64,000 bases of DNA from Pedobacter westerhofensis. Lineage in GTDB: Bacteria; Bacteroidota; Bacteroidia; Sphingobacteriales; Sphingobacteriaceae. Below, piece by piece: positions 26,242 to 34,437 of this stretch. Numbering within the stretch: the first letter of the stretch is position 1; every line of letters starts with the position of its first letter. The stretch is from the NCBI RefSeq assembly GCF_900182595.1, contig NZ_FXTN01000012.1, positions 62,001-126,000 on the forward strand. The letters are read 5' to 3'. The position numbers and the translations under genes are program-made. Below the pieces are notes generated by a model. That model had not been told where the DNA came from. It did no database searches and saw only the letters and a program-made list of their open reading frames with translations.

Positions 26242-27204
26242 ATGGATGAACATGCTGCAAGTATTTTGAAGGAATCTGATCAGATGATTAGCCGCCTGCA
26301 GCTCCTGTCGGTGTTTTTTCAGGAAGAGGTAGTTTATAAAATCTTTCTGCGCAGCCAGGTCATCCATCAGTTATTTGCTGATAACGCTGATCTCTCTATT
26401 GATAAGCTGGAGCTTTTTCATCTGCAGTTTACGGCAAGCGTGGTAGAACTGCTGAAGAAGATCAAGAAAAACAATGAGAAGAATGTATCGCTGATCGATG
26501 ATGAGATCCGGCTGAACAGGGAGGTGATTGCCAAACTGAATGAAACGCTGGTTACTGAACAGAGTTTTATCGCAGGCAAGCAGCGCCAGGCTTTGAAGAT
26601 CAATAATTCGCTCCGTAACCTGTATGAGGTGCTTTCTGACCTGACTTCTGATTTCCCTTTTGTACGAAATATTACCCAGTTCAGCGCACGCTTCGCTAAG
26701 GATTTTTATTATACTGTTTCTTCAGAACAGCTGGCGCAGATGGTTGATTATGATGCTGATAAAGTTTATACAAATCAATATGCTACGATTGAGCGCAGGC
26801 TAATGGGGCTGCTTTGCAAGCATGATTTTAAAACCGAATTTTTGTACGGGCTAAAGTCGGGCACACTCATTATCGAAGTCTATAAATTCCTGGATACTGA
26901 TCAGCACTTTCTGTTTTATCCTTCGAGGAACCTTTTCCTCTTTTACCATCCGGAAGATCTTGCAGGAATGGAATTTTCAGGCACTTCTTCAGAGAAAGCA
27001 AAGCTGATCCAGGAAATGGCCTATAAAAATGATAAACTGCAAAGTAATGCAGCGTCAGTAAGAACATACATACCTGCTGAGATCATTAAACTCCTTGAAG
27101 AAAACTATCTGAAGATATCAGATATTCATTTCCTTAATAACCTGAATAATTTTGACGTTCAGGCTAATATACTAAAGACAATGCTGAATACAGATATGCT
27201 TTGA
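26242..27204 (+). CDS. Unrecognised helical protein, last gene of the Ter operon
   Basis: 320 residues, no signal peptide or membrane segment. Residues about 50-130 are strongly helical with heptads (VVELLKKIKKNNEKNV), resembling a coiled coil. The C-terminal part is more mixed, with TLIIEVYKFLDTDQHFLFY and FLFYHPEDLAGMEF looking beta-rich, and ends helical. I do not recognise the family. Tight spacing after telA (six bases) says it works with TelA. It ends one base before the convergent aminotransferase gene. Confidence 0.7.
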   Translation: MDEHAASILKESDQMISRLQLLSVFFQEEVVYKIFLRSQVIHQLFADNADLSIDKLELFHLQFTASVVELLKKIKKNNEKNVSLIDDEIRLNREVIAKLNETLVTEQSFIAGKQRQALKINNSLRNLYEVLSDLTSDFPFVRNITQFSARFAKDFYYTVSSEQLAQMVDYDADKVYTNQYATIERRLMGLLCKHDFKTEFLYGLKSGTLIIEVYKFLDTDQHFLFYPSRNLFLFYHPEDLAGMEFSGTSSEKAKLIQEMAYKNDKLQSNAASVRTYIPAEIIKLLEENYLKISDIHFLNNLNNFDVQANILKTMLNTDML

Positions 27205-27205
27205 T

Positions 27206-28042
27206 TTAAGCCTGGTGCTCTCTCACTTTTTGTACCAGCAAATCAAGCAGTGCAGCAGAAATTTTTCCTGCTTTGCCATCTCCAACCGCTTTGCCGTCTA
27301 TCTGGACCACAGGCATAATATGCTTTGTGGTACTGGTAATAAAGGCTTCATTGGCATGATACAGTTCCTCCAGGCTAAAATCACGTTCTATGATGTTAAA
27401 ATCATGGTTTTTTAGCGCAAGCAGGTTTTTCCTGATCACACCTGGCAGGATATTCGTTTTTGCGGTGATGATTTCGTTTGCCTGACTGACCATGAAGAAG
27501 TTTGCCCTTGGTACTTCTTTCACCTGTCCGTTGTCATGGTAAAGCACATCATCAGCGTTATTTTCTTTGATAAAAGGTTGTAGCCAGATGGCCATGGAAT
27601 AATCTATGGTTTTCATACCAGATAACTGGCGCTGGTAGTTGCGGGTCACAATTTTAATCCCCTTGGTATTCAGGCTGAGATCCATCTTGAAGGGCAATTG
27701 GGTGATGATCAGGTTCTGTTTTGCCGGCATCGTAAATCCGTCAGGAGAATATCCGCCGCACAGTGTGAGCCTGATCCCGGAATCCGGCAGGTCATTTTTC
27801 TCCATCAGTTGGGCCAGTATCGCTTTCAGTTCTTCGTGTGTATACGGAATTTCCATATGCATTTTGCGTGCAGAGTTGTAAAAGCGTTCTATATGGTCCT
27901 GCAAAAAGATTGGTTTTCCGCCAATAGTTTTGAAGAAATCAAATATCCCATAACCGCGCTGGATAGCGAGATCTGTGATCAGCAGGGATGCTTGATCCGC
28001 GGCTACAAAGGTATCATTGATATATACGTATTTAGGTGCCAT
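27206..28042 (-). CDS. Class IV (branched-chain or D-amino-acid type) aminotransferase
   Basis: 278 residues, PLP fold type IV. The motifs are RGYGIFDFFKTIGGKPIFL near the N-terminus, the Schiff-base lysine in MKTIDYSMA, the EVPRANFFMVS strand, and the phosphate-binding TNILPGVIRKNLL. The length and the YGIFDFF segment fit D-alanine aminotransferase or a 4-amino-4-deoxychorismate lyase-like member as well as IlvE; I cannot choose. It is monocistronic, convergent with the Ter operon and divergent from the hydrolase gene. Confidence 0.85.
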   Translation of the reverse strand: MAPKYVYINDTFVAADQASLLITDLAIQRGYGIFDFFKTIGGKPIFLQDHIERFYNSARKMHMEIPYTHEELKAILAQLMEKNDLPDSGIRLTLCGGYSPDGFTMPAKQNLIITQLPFKMDLSLNTKGIKIVTRNYQRQLSGMKTIDYSMAIWLQPFIKENNADDVLYHDNGQVKEVPRANFFMVSQANEIITAKTNILPGVIRKNLLALKNHDFNIIERDFSLEELYHANEAFITSTTKHIMPVVQIDGKAVGDGKAGKISAALLDLLVQKVREHQA

Positions 28043-28150
28043 TACCTGTTAGTTTAAGATTTGCAATAATAATAAAAATTTTACGCGCGCTATATGCCGC
28101 AATACCTATATTCGCTACATCTGCGTATTATTTCATCTTTAACGTATATT

Positions 28151-29248
28151 ATGTATATCAGCTTTACCATCATATTAATTTCCGTATTGATTATCTATCT
28201 GATACTCAATATCCCGGCATTTGGTCGCCTTCCGGGTGGCGCAAGACGTGACAGGATCAAAATACTTCCTACCTACAACAATGGGCAGATCAGAAATTTT
28301 GCCAATACGCCCGACCTTGGCGAGGGGGTTACTTACCTTGATATCATGAAGGCAATGATCAAAGGGAATGCCCATACAAAACCACCGGCACCACTGCCTT
28401 TTGTTAAGCCTGAGATTGATTCTGTTGAAGGTACCAAGGTAACCTGGTTTGGACATTCCAGCTATTTGCTGCAGATAGACAAAATTAAAATCCTGGTAGA
28501 CCCGGTATTCAGCCGGAGTACCTCGCCCTTTTCTTTTGTTGGCAACAAAAGTTACGACGGAACTGATTTTATCCATGCAGAAGACTTTGGAAAGATTGAT
28601 ATCATTCTGATTACACACGATCATTACGATCACCTCGATATGGACAGTATCCTGAAGTTAAAAGACAAGGCAGGGCACTTTGTTACCTCTCTGGGGGTTG
28701 GTGCCCATCTTGAGCGCTGGGGAGTTCCCGCAGAAAAAATTACTGAGCTTTCATGGGCGGAGAGCACGAGCCTGCTGGGGCTGAATTTCACAGGCACTAT
28801 CGCCAGGCATTTTAGCGGCCGTAAATTCAAAAGGGGCCAAACCCTCTGGTCGGCTTTTATTATTCAAACGCCATCATATAAAATATTTTTAGGCGGTGAT
28901 TCGGGCTATGGAAGTCATTTCAAAATGATCCATGATAAATATGGCTCATTTGATCTTGCCATACTGGAATGCGGTCAATACAATGCGTACTGGCCGTATA
29001 TACACATGTTCCCTGAGCAAGTGGTACAGGCGGCGAAAGATCTGGAAGCAAAAGTGCTGTTGCCTGTGCACTGGGGCAAGTTTTCTCTGGCCCTGCATGA
29101 CTGGGACGATTCTATACGCCGGGTGGTGAAGAGCGCAGAAGAGCAGCAGCAAAAGATTACCACGCCTCAGCTTGGAGAAACAGTAGTTTTGGGTGAAAGT
29201 TATCCGGACAGCAAATGGTGGCTAAATGTAGCTGCAGTTAAACAATAA
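28151..29248 (+). CDS. NAPE-PLD-like metallo-beta-lactamase-fold hydrolase, membrane anchored
   Basis: 365 residues from the ATG at 28151; an upstream ATG at 28094 would add 19 residues before the membrane helix and looks less natural. One N-terminal helix (FTIILISVLIIYLIL) anchors it, followed by the family motif PAFGRLPGGARRDRI. Metal motifs are TWFGHSSYLL, DPVFSRSTSP, and ITHDHYDHLD (HxHxDH), then RHFSGR, GGDSGYGSHF and LPVHWGKF. The order is that of NAPE-PLD/RomA-like phospholipase-fold hydrolases. The natural substrate is unknown. Confidence 0.9.
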   Translation: MYISFTIILISVLIIYLILNIPAFGRLPGGARRDRIKILPTYNNGQIRNFANTPDLGEGVTYLDIMKAMIKGNAHTKPPAPLPFVKPEIDSVEGTKVTWFGHSSYLLQIDKIKILVDPVFSRSTSPFSFVGNKSYDGTDFIHAEDFGKIDIILITHDHYDHLDMDSILKLKDKAGHFVTSLGVGAHLERWGVPAEKITELSWAESTSLLGLNFTGTIARHFSGRKFKRGQTLWSAFIIQTPSYKIFLGGDSGYGSHFKMIHDKYGSFDLAILECGQYNAYWPYIHMFPEQVVQAAKDLEAKVLLPVHWGKFSLALHDWDDSIRRVVKSAEEQQQKITTPQLGETVVLGESYPDSKWWLNVAAVKQ

Positions 29249-29283
29249 TTTTCCGGCAGTGTTATCTATAAAATTATAAATGT

Positions 29284-29616
29284 ATGAAGACTGATCTGAT
29301 AGAAATATTTCAAACCATTAGGGCAGCATTACAGCCCTATGCTGCTCTAGGTTTTAACAACAGGACCAGCAGCGAAGAAAAATACGATCTGTGGTCTGAA
29401 AAAAATCTTGAAATTGACGGAGAAAAGCGAACGGAGACATTTTTTGTTTCGGTAAGTATTAACGATGATCATGTAGCGCTGGAACTTCTGCCGGAAGGTT
29501 TGCCGCAACATGAAGAAACAATGGTGATCAAAGAACTGGATGAACCTGGCATGGACCTCATTGAAAACAAGGTAGCATCGGGATACAAAATCTTTAAAGA
29601 GCAGGAGTGGGTATAA
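29284..29616 (+). CDS. Small hypothetical protein
   Basis: 110 residues, acidic, no signal peptide. Segments EKYDLWSEKNLEIDGEKR and FFVSVSINDDHVALELLPEG suggest a small alpha/beta domain. I recall similar uncharacterised proteins in Bacteroidota but no named family. It starts 35 bases after the hydrolase and overlaps the next gene by 10 bases if that one uses GTG, so it probably belongs to one transcript through to the miaA-like gene. Confidence 0.7.
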   Translation: MKTDLIEIFQTIRAALQPYAALGFNNRTSSEEKYDLWSEKNLEIDGEKRTETFFVSVSINDDHVALELLPEGLPQHEETMVIKELDEPGMDLIENKVASGYKIFKEQEWV

Positions 29617-30461
29617 AGGTTGCCGCCTGGCAGGAAAATTTACTGGACAGTTTAATGCTGAAGGGTATAGACGCAGCGCTTTACTATGCCGGCAATGCTT
29701 GTTTTATCAGATTCAAAGGTCATGAACAGCTGGTGCTGAACCTGATACCTCTTTTGCCCGGGTTAACGCCCGAAGACCTGAAGCAATTGCAATCTGTTTA
29801 TCTTACTGAAGGTGTTATGCTGGTACAGCTTTGGGAAGATATCTGGCTGAACCGGCCTTTGCAGGTTCTCAGCAGAATCTCGTCTATGCTGGGCAGGAAC
29901 AGTACGGTACACGGACGTAAAACCAAAGTGAAATCAGTAACACAGACTGATGCTGATCATTTCTTTGATCATTTTCATCTGCAGGGATCAGCCAGTGCCA
30001 GGTACAAATATGCTTTAACGCTGGGAGAGGAGGTTGTGGCCATGGCTTCGTTCAGCGCGAAAAGAAAAATGACAAGAAGGGCCCGGGAGGGATACACATC
30101 CGTAGAACTGATCAGGTTTGCCACTATTGATGGTATAACGGTGCAGGGTGGGCTGAGCAAGCTGATCAGGCATTTGGTAAAAACAATAGCCCCAAATGAT
30201 GTGATGACCTATACTGATATGGACTGGTCGTCTGGAAAAGGTTATGTGAAGCTGGGTTTTGAACTCGCTGACACTTCTGCACCTGCTGAAATCTGGCTGG
30301 ATACAGCGAACATGACAAGGTATTTTCCGCACCGCCTGCCGGATGAGCTCAGGTCTGCCCTTAGTCTATTAAGCCCTGATGAAGCGGCGGCCTATATGAA
30401 ATCGAAAAACTATATCCGCATCTTTAATACAGGCAATCTCAAATATATTCTCCCATTATAA
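29607..30461 (+). CDS. GNAT-like protein of unknown function
   Basis: 284 residues using GTG at 29607, with CAGGAG close upstream; the next ATG is 29655. The last half has ELIRFATIDGITVQGGLSKLI and VMTYTDMDWSSGKGYVKLGFEL, which resembles the GG(A/S)SKL and Y-D-WS-G-Y-LGF pattern I know from GNAT-like phage proteins of unknown function. Basic residues are frequent in the middle (KRKMTRRAREGY). It ends 11 bases before the miaA-like gene, so a link with RNA or nucleotide chemistry is conceivable but not shown. Confidence 0.6.
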   Translation: MGIKVAAWQENLLDSLMLKGIDAALYYAGNACFIRFKGHEQLVLNLIPLLPGLTPEDLKQLQSVYLTEGVMLVQLWEDIWLNRPLQVLSRISSMLGRNSTVHGRKTKVKSVTQTDADHFFDHFHLQGSASARYKYALTLGEEVVAMASFSAKRKMTRRAREGYTSVELIRFATIDGITVQGGLSKLIRHLVKTIAPNDVMTYTDMDWSSGKGYVKLGFELADTSAPAEIWLDTANMTRYFPHRLPDELRSALSLLSPDEAAAYMKSKNYIRIFNTGNLKYILPL

Positions 30462-30472
30462 GTCCCCATAAC

Positions 30473-31405
30473 ATGTCTTCTCATCCTCTGCTCATTATTC
30501 TTGGCCCTACGGCTTCCGGTAAAACGAGGCTTGCAGTTGCTGTTGCCGCTGCGCTCAACGGGGAGATCATCAGTGCGGATAGCAGACAGGTTTTCAGGGG
30601 GATGGATATCGGTACGGGCAAAGACCTGCAGGAATACGCTGCTGCGGGAAAACAGATACCTTATCATCTGATCAATATCAGGGACGCCGGTGACCAGTAT
30701 AACGTGAATGCTTTTAAGGATGATTTTTATGAAGCATATGATAAAATCATTCAGCTCGGCAAGCTTCCGGTACTGTGCGGGGGCACAGGGATGTACATCC
30801 ATAGTGTTTTGCAAAATCATCAGTATACCGCGGTTCCTGTAAATGAGCAGCTGAGGGCAGGCCTTCCGCATCATGATATTGTGGAGCTTAGGCGTATGCT
30901 GGCGGCTTATCCGCCGGAGCTAACTGCCCAGGCAGATCTTTCGTCTGCAAAAAGGCTGGTAAGGGCAATAGAAATTGCGGAGTTCCTGCAGTTTAACGCT
31001 TTCCGGGAAGAACCGCGCCCGCAATTTGATCCGCTGATCCTGGGCCTGGGCGGAGAGGTGGAGACCCGCCGGGAGCACATCCGCAAAAGGCTGGAAGACA
31101 GGTTTAAGGAAGGCCTGATCGAAGAAGTACAAAGCCTTTTACAGCAGGGAGTGCCCGCAGAAACGCTGATTTTCTACGGTATGGAATATAAATTTGTAAC
31201 CTCTTACCTTCAAAAGGAGCTCAGCATGGAAGATATGAAGGAGAAACTATACATTGCGATACGACAGTTTGCCAAAAGACAGATGACTTTTTTCAGGAAA
31301 ATGGAAAAGGACGGTATCATGATAAACTGGTTGGATTCTGATCTTGACCAGGGGCTTTTAAGGGAAGAGGTATTGAAATTGCACGCGGAAAAATACCGGT
31401 TGTAA
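30473..31405 (+). CDS. miaA: MiaA-type tRNA dimethylallyltransferase, divergent paralogue
   Basis: 310 residues. MiaA adds a dimethylallyl group to A37 of tRNAs that read UNN codons. The P-loop GPTASGKTRLAV, SADSRQVFRGMDIGTGKD, PYHLIN, YNVNAFKDDF and GGTGMYI are in order. Later motifs differ from the usual enzyme: GTGKD instead of GTAKP, GMEYKF near the canonical GYKE, and RQFAKRQMTFF where TRQYAKRQLTW is usual. Bacteroidota often carry two miaA genes; this looks like the divergent one, so its tRNA target could differ. The standard copy is not in this window. Confidence 0.8.
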   Translation: MSSHPLLIILGPTASGKTRLAVAVAAALNGEIISADSRQVFRGMDIGTGKDLQEYAAAGKQIPYHLINIRDAGDQYNVNAFKDDFYEAYDKIIQLGKLPVLCGGTGMYIHSVLQNHQYTAVPVNEQLRAGLPHHDIVELRRMLAAYPPELTAQADLSSAKRLVRAIEIAEFLQFNAFREEPRPQFDPLILGLGGEVETRREHIRKRLEDRFKEGLIEEVQSLLQQGVPAETLIFYGMEYKFVTSYLQKELSMEDMKEKLYIAIRQFAKRQMTFFRKMEKDGIMINWLDSDLDQGLLREEVLKLHAEKYRL

Positions 31406-31550
31406 AGCCCTGTGGGATAATTGAATAATCGTGATTGCTGTATTCCGGAATCCTCTGGGATTACGCCGGACACGGGCTCTTTTTATTTTTTAGAAATTCT
31501 GTACTGTCTGGCTGTACAGCTGTTGTTTCAGGAGATATAAAAAATCTTTT

Positions 31551-31580
31551 TTTGCTATTGGCATGCTGTTTGTAAATGTG
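31551..31580 (+). promoter_or_regulatory. Probable promoter of the small barrel protein gene
   Basis: TTTG at 31551-31554, then 18 bases, then TAAATGTG at 31573-31580, which matches TAnnTTTG in seven of eight positions. The start codon is at 31628, leaving a leader of about 40 bases. Confidence 0.5.
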
Positions 31581-31627
31581 GCCATAACAGACCTGTTCTG
31601 GAATTTTATAACAAATTAAACACAGCA

Positions 31628-32173
31628 ATGAAAAAATCTACTAAACTTTTTGCTTCAGCAGTAGCTGCGGTAGCAATCTTCTTCTCAACAAATGTAAGTG
31701 CACAAAAAATTGGTATAGGCGCCAACTTAGGTTTGCCTACCGATGATGCTTACAGCTTTGCAGCAGGACTTGATGTACGTATGCAATTTGATGTGACAAA
31801 ACAATTATCAGTTCCTGTTGCTACAGGTTATACAAACTTTTTTGCAAAAGACAGATCGTATTTTAATGGTAACGCAATTACAGACGTTCCTGATTACGGC
31901 TATATTCCTTTGAAAACAGGTTTGAAGTATTTTCTTGATCCGTCTGGATCAGGTGTATATGCGATGGGCGAAGTAGGTGCAGCTTTTGGTGTAACTGATA
32001 ATGCAAAAACAACTTTCCTTTACGCCCCAACTATTGGTTATTCATGGAGCAATGGTCTTGACCTTGGCCTGAAATATGAAAATGCAGGTAAAGGTGATGC
32101 CCTGCGCCTGGTTGACGACAAAAACCGTACAGGACAAATCGCCCTGCGTATTGCCTACGGATTTAAACTTTAA
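31628..32173 (+). CDS. Small outer-membrane beta-barrel-like protein
   Basis: 181 residues. A clear signal peptide (LFASAVAAVAIFFSTNVSAQ) is followed by alternating amphipathic strands ending in aromatic residues (IGIGANLGLPT, SFAAGLDVRMQFDV, GYIPLKTGLKYFL, GYSWSNGLDLGLKYENAG) and a C-terminal QIALRIAYGFKL, as in eight-stranded outer-membrane barrels. Function unknown, probably structural or stress related. It has its own promoter and a strong terminator, so it is monocistronic. Confidence 0.8.
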   Translation: MKKSTKLFASAVAAVAIFFSTNVSAQKIGIGANLGLPTDDAYSFAAGLDVRMQFDVTKQLSVPVATGYTNFFAKDRSYFNGNAITDVPDYGYIPLKTGLKYFLDPSGSGVYAMGEVGAAFGVTDNAKTTFLYAPTIGYSWSNGLDLGLKYENAGKGDALRLVDDKNRTGQIALRIAYGFKL

Positions 32174-32208
32174 TAAAGCATAGGCGTTCCCTTCAGGGGA
32201 ATGTTGAG

Positions 32209-32241
32209 AGCAGCTCTGGTCTTGATCAGGGCTGCTTTTTT
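32209..32241 (+). terminator. Rho-independent terminator after the barrel gene
   Basis: AGCAGCTCTG (32209-32218) pairs with CAGGGCTGCT (32227-32236), with one U-G wobble, followed by six T. It lies 36 bases after the stop codon. Confidence 0.85.
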
Positions 32242-32444
32242 ATGCGCTGCAATGCGACATCTATATGAATTGCAATATTTTCAAAAAGGAAGGTCAATTA
32301 TGTTGTGCTTTTTTACTTATTTAGAATTAAAATAGTATTTTGAGCAAAAAACGAAATTGATGAAATCCGTATCAGGATGTATCCTGTAAAACTTACAGCT
32401 AATTTTATACTGCTGCGGTGATCTTTAAAAATAAATATAATTAA

Positions 32445-32981
32445 ATGAAAAAATATATTGGAATAGTGATTTTGTCGGCCCTGGTTGCCTGTACAAACGC
32501 TGCCAAAAAAGAAGATACAACTGCAGACAGTACTGTTGTCAAAGAGACTGGCACTTCCTCCGCTGAGGTGCAGCTGGCCGATCCCAAAATTGCGAATATA
32601 TACAATGGGTATATCAGCCTGAAAAATACGCTGGTGGCAGGTAATGCCGCTGCTGCACATCAGACGGCTGCGGATTTGTCTAAATCACTTTCTGCCTTTT
32701 CAGGTTGTGAAAACACAGCTTTGATCGCTGATAAGATTGCCGGCACAGAAGATATTAAGGTACAGCGCAAGGAATTCACTTCATTGAGTTCTGATGTGAT
32801 TGCCCTGTTTAAACATGTAGACCTGCAGAAAGGCACGATATACGTGCAGCATTGCCCTATGTCCAATAATGGTGACGGTGGTGACTGGCTTTCTTCAGAC
32901 AAAACAATCAAAAATCCGTATTACGGAAAAGAGATGCTGGAATGTGGTGGAGTTGTTGAAGAAATTAAACCCAAAAAGTAA
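32445..32981 (+). CDS. DUF3347-domain lipoprotein
   Basis: 178 residues. Lipobox LVAC gives a lipid-anchored Cys16, so the protein is tethered at a membrane in the periplasm or on the surface. The DUF3347 domain follows: a helical part (IYNGYISLKNTLVAGNAAAAH) and the conserved end YVQHCPMSNNGDGGDWLSS, KNPYYGKEML, CGGVVEEI. In some CusB proteins this domain is the C-terminal extension, where Cys, Met and His suggest copper binding. Here it stands alone, far from the efflux operon at the window start. Metal binding is inferred. Confidence 0.85.
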   Translation: MKKYIGIVILSALVACTNAAKKEDTTADSTVVKETGTSSAEVQLADPKIANIYNGYISLKNTLVAGNAAAAHQTAADLSKSLSAFSGCENTALIADKIAGTEDIKVQRKEFTSLSSDVIALFKHVDLQKGTIYVQHCPMSNNGDGGDWLSSDKTIKNPYYGKEMLECGGVVEEIKPKK

Positions 32982-33069
32982 GTTAATTTTTTAAGGGTGA
33001 TAATTAGCGGTTAACAATAATTTAACAGCATTGTTATGATTGTTTATAGGCTATTATCAGTAGAATAGT

Positions 33070-33077
33070 TATTTTTG
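33070..33077 (+). promoter_or_regulatory. -7 element of the citrate synthase promoter
   Basis: TATTTTTG, an exact TAnnTTTG, lies 22 bases before the ATG at 33100. No exact TTTG at the -33 distance; GTTTA lies a little further upstream. Confidence 0.5.
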
Positions 33078-33099
33078 TTATTTATAAATTAGAAGATAT

Positions 33100-34386
33100 A
33101 TGTCAGATATTGCAGAGATTAAGATTGATGGAAAAGTATATGAATTTCCCATTGTAACTGGTACTGAAGGAGAAAAGTCAATTGATATTTCAAAATTACG
33201 GGATTTAACAGGCCACATTACGCTGGATTTCGGATATAAGAATACAGGATCTACAAAAAGTGCAATTACCTTTTTAGATGGTGAAAAAGGGATTTTAAAA
33301 TACAGGGGCTATCCGATTGAAGAACTTGCTGAAAAATCTACTTTTCTTGAAGTTGCATATCTGCTGATTTACGGTGATCTTCCTAAATCGGAGCAGCTTG
33401 AAAATTTTCAGGCACAGATTACCAAGCATACGCTGATCCATGAGGATATGAAAAAATTCCTTGACGGATATCCTTCAAAATCGCACCCAATGGCGCAATT
33501 GGCCTCGCTGGTTTGCTCACTCTCTACTTTCTATCCTGAATCACTGGATGCAAATTCATCTACAGAAACGATGAACCGTGAGATGATCAAGCTGCTTGCT
33601 AAATTCCCGACGATCGTATCTTTTATCTACAAGAAATCTTTAGGTCACCCGCTGATCTATCCAAAAAATAAATATGACTATGTAAGCAATTATCTGAACA
33701 TGACTTTTGGTCAGCGTACAGAAGAAATTGAAATAGACCCTGTTGTTGTAAAAGCAATGAACACGCTGCTGATCCTTCACGCTGATCATGAGCAGAATTG
33801 TTCAGCTTCAACAGTGAGAATGGTGGGATCATCAGACTGTAATATCTATGCTTCAGTATCAGCAGGTATTGCTGCGCTGTGGGGCCCGCTGCATGGTGGT
33901 GCCAACCAGGCTGTAATCGAGATGCTTGAGCGTATCAAGGAAGATGGTGGTGATACCGAGAAGTGGATCAATAAGGCAAAAGATAAGAATGACCCTTTCC
34001 GTATGATGGGTTTTGGTCACCGCGTTTATAAAAACTTTGATCCGCGTGCAAAGATTATTAAGAAAGCATGTGATGATATCCTGGAGAAATTAGGTATCAA
34101 TGACCCTGTGCTGGAAATTGCAAAGAAACTTGAAGAAGCAGCTTTAAGCGATCCTTACTTTGTAGAACGTAAGTTATATCCGAATGTAGATTTTTATTCA
34201 GGAATTATCTATCGTGCTTTAGGGTTCCCTACAGACATGTTTACAGTGCTGTTTGCACTGGGACGCTTACCGGGATGGATTGCACAGTGGAAAGAAATGC
34301 ACGAAAATAAAGAGCCAATTGGCCGTCCGCGCCAGATTTATGTTGGCCATACCAACAGGACTTTCGTAGAGGCTGAAAACAGATAA
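33100..34386 (+). CDS. gltA: Citrate synthase
   Basis: Condenses oxaloacetate and acetyl-CoA to citrate, the entry of the TCA cycle. 428 residues, the length of hexameric Gram-negative type citrate synthases with an N-terminal beta domain (IDISKLRDLTGHITLDFGY). Catalytic residues lie in WGPLHGGANQAV (His), FGHRVYKNFDPRA (His and Arg) and YPNVDFYSGIIY (Asp). SVSAGIAALWGPLHGG is a good signature. It is monocistronic with its own promoter and is followed by the compound hairpin at 34438. Confidence 0.97.
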   Translation: MSDIAEIKIDGKVYEFPIVTGTEGEKSIDISKLRDLTGHITLDFGYKNTGSTKSAITFLDGEKGILKYRGYPIEELAEKSTFLEVAYLLIYGDLPKSEQLENFQAQITKHTLIHEDMKKFLDGYPSKSHPMAQLASLVCSLSTFYPESLDANSSTETMNREMIKLLAKFPTIVSFIYKKSLGHPLIYPKNKYDYVSNYLNMTFGQRTEEIEIDPVVVKAMNTLLILHADHEQNCSASTVRMVGSSDCNIYASVSAGIAALWGPLHGGANQAVIEMLERIKEDGGDTEKWINKAKDKNDPFRMMGFGHRVYKNFDPRAKIIKKACDDILEKLGINDPVLEIAKKLEEAALSDPYFVERKLYPNVDFYSGIIYRALGFPTDMFTVLFALGRLPGWIAQWKEMHENKEPIGRPRQIYVGHTNRTFVEAENR

Positions 34387-34400
34387 TTGTCTTGAGAATG

Positions 34401-34417
34401 CTGCCTTGACAAGGCAG
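34401..34417 (+). terminator. Short perfect hairpin after citrate synthase
   Basis: CTGCCTT and AAGGCAG flank a three-base loop, 15 bases after the gltA stop. There is no U-run directly after it, so it may act only with the larger hairpin downstream, or stabilise the mRNA end. Confidence 0.4.
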
Positions 34418-34437
34418 GTTGAGTGTCTCCTGGCTTC

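Noticed and set aside
29607..30461. Mobile or phage origin for the GNAT-like gene
   Set aside because: Motifs resemble phage proteins, but there are no integrase, repeats or composition break visible around it.
31406..31500. Terminator after the miaA-like gene
   Set aside because: AGCCCTGTG and CACGGGCT could pair over a long loop before a T-run, but the stem has a missing base and a roughly 60-base interior; not convincing.
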